Below the pieces are notes generated by a model. It was not told the origin of the DNA, did no database searches, and saw nothing but the letters and a program-made list of their open reading frames with translations. From NCBI GenBank assembly GCA_903924445.1, contig CAIYBQ010000158.1, forward strand, positions 1-6,894: 6,894 nucleotides of DNA. Direction: 5' to 3'. This DNA is from an uncultured Armatimonadota bacterium. Lineage in GTDB: Bacteria > Armatimonadota > Armatimonadia > Armatimonadales > Armatimonadaceae. This document shows positions 6,653 through 6,894 of the stretch, in pieces. Every line of letters starts with the position of its first letter. Position 1 is the first letter of the stretch. A program made the position numbers and the translations under genes.

Positions 6653-6894
6653 GGACATCATCCTCGACCATCTTCCACCACTTCATAAACCGGTTTGGAA
6701 CCGGGCCGCTGTCCGGGACAAACCTCGGAGGCGTGTGACACGTAACGGTGATTCCGTTGCCTTCAACACTATTACGGATTTCGTGGAACCTGCCGGCAGG
6801 TGTATTGGTCGTGGCGATGTGTTTGCAATCCATGTGCGATGACAGGACATCCACCGGGTCACCGATGAAAATCCTTCCACCGCCCGCGTGCCGC
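6624..6894 (-). CDS. C-terminal part of an unrecognised protein, 5' end beyond the window
   Basis: On the minus strand a frame is open from the right edge to a TAA at 6626-6624, giving 90 residues. Its translation begins RHAGGGRIFIGDPVDVL and ends MVEDDVLTLQPRLLS, with a middle rich in Pro, His, Thr and Cys and a KWWK patch. Codon third positions favour G and C as in the neighbouring genes, and the frame needs no start inside the window, which supports a real gene. Its last 29 nt overlap the 3' end of the M61 peptidase gene in convergent orientation. I recognise no family. GDP and the TTNTP stretch are vaguely reminiscent of P-loop or terminase ATPases, but nothing is decisive. Confidence 0.55.
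   Translation of the reverse strand, partial: RHAGGGRIFIGDPVDVLSSHMDCKHIATTNTPAGRFHEIRNSVEGNGITVTCHTPPRFVPDSGPVPNRFMKWWKMVEDDVLTLQPRLLS

Noticed and set aside
6603..6842. A plus-strand 79-residue frame at the right edge
   Set aside because: It starts inside the M61 gene in another frame and competes with the minus-strand frame, which is open to the window end and has more gene-like codon use.
6624..6894. Terminase-like or P-loop ATPase identity for the minus-strand gene
   Set aside because: The likeness rests on a few residues (GDP, TTNTP) and the rest of the 90 residues offers no supporting motif.

Overview
The window is ordinary, gene-dense bacterial chromosome of moderate GC, using the standard code. 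It holds four plus-strand genes or gene parts, one further plus-strand gene close behind the last regulatory one, and the tail of a minus-strand gene at the right edge. No mobile element, RNA gene, CRISPR array or phage module is visible. The phylum cannot be fixed from the sequence. A type 2 ferredoxin-NADP+ reductase, a SigB/F/G-class sigma factor and a lectin-like plus PNGase F-like protein together fit poorly with Proteobacteria. They would be at home in Armatimonadota, Planctomycetota or a related environmental phylum; this is a low-confidence inference.

Left (1-2512): the 3' part of a gene for a protein with an L-type-lectin-like module followed by a PNGase F-like (N-glycan amidase) region, then deoB (phosphopentomutase) only 7 nt downstream. 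The two are probably co-transcribed although their functions have no obvious link. Middle (2513-3620): a 124-nt gap carrying a reasonable promoter, then a type 2 ferredoxin/flavodoxin-NADP+ reductase gene ending in two small abutting hairpins.

Centre-right (3621-6652): a 401-nt AT-richer non-coding region with inverted repeats and three copies of a loose ACTTG..ATCAA motif. It precedes an alternative sigma factor gene of the SigB/F/G class. Three nucleotides after the sigma stop codon starts an exported M61-family zinc peptidase with a C-terminal PDZ domain, so sigma factor and peptidase look like one transcription unit. No anti-sigma or anti-anti-sigma gene lies in the window. Right edge: a minus-strand frame, open to the window end and converging on the peptidase gene with a 29-nt overlap, probably the C-terminus of a protein I do not recognise.

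I do not see a clearly novel multi-gene system. The items most worth a second look are the sigma factor/M61 peptidase pair with its structured upstream region, and the lectin-PNGase protein.
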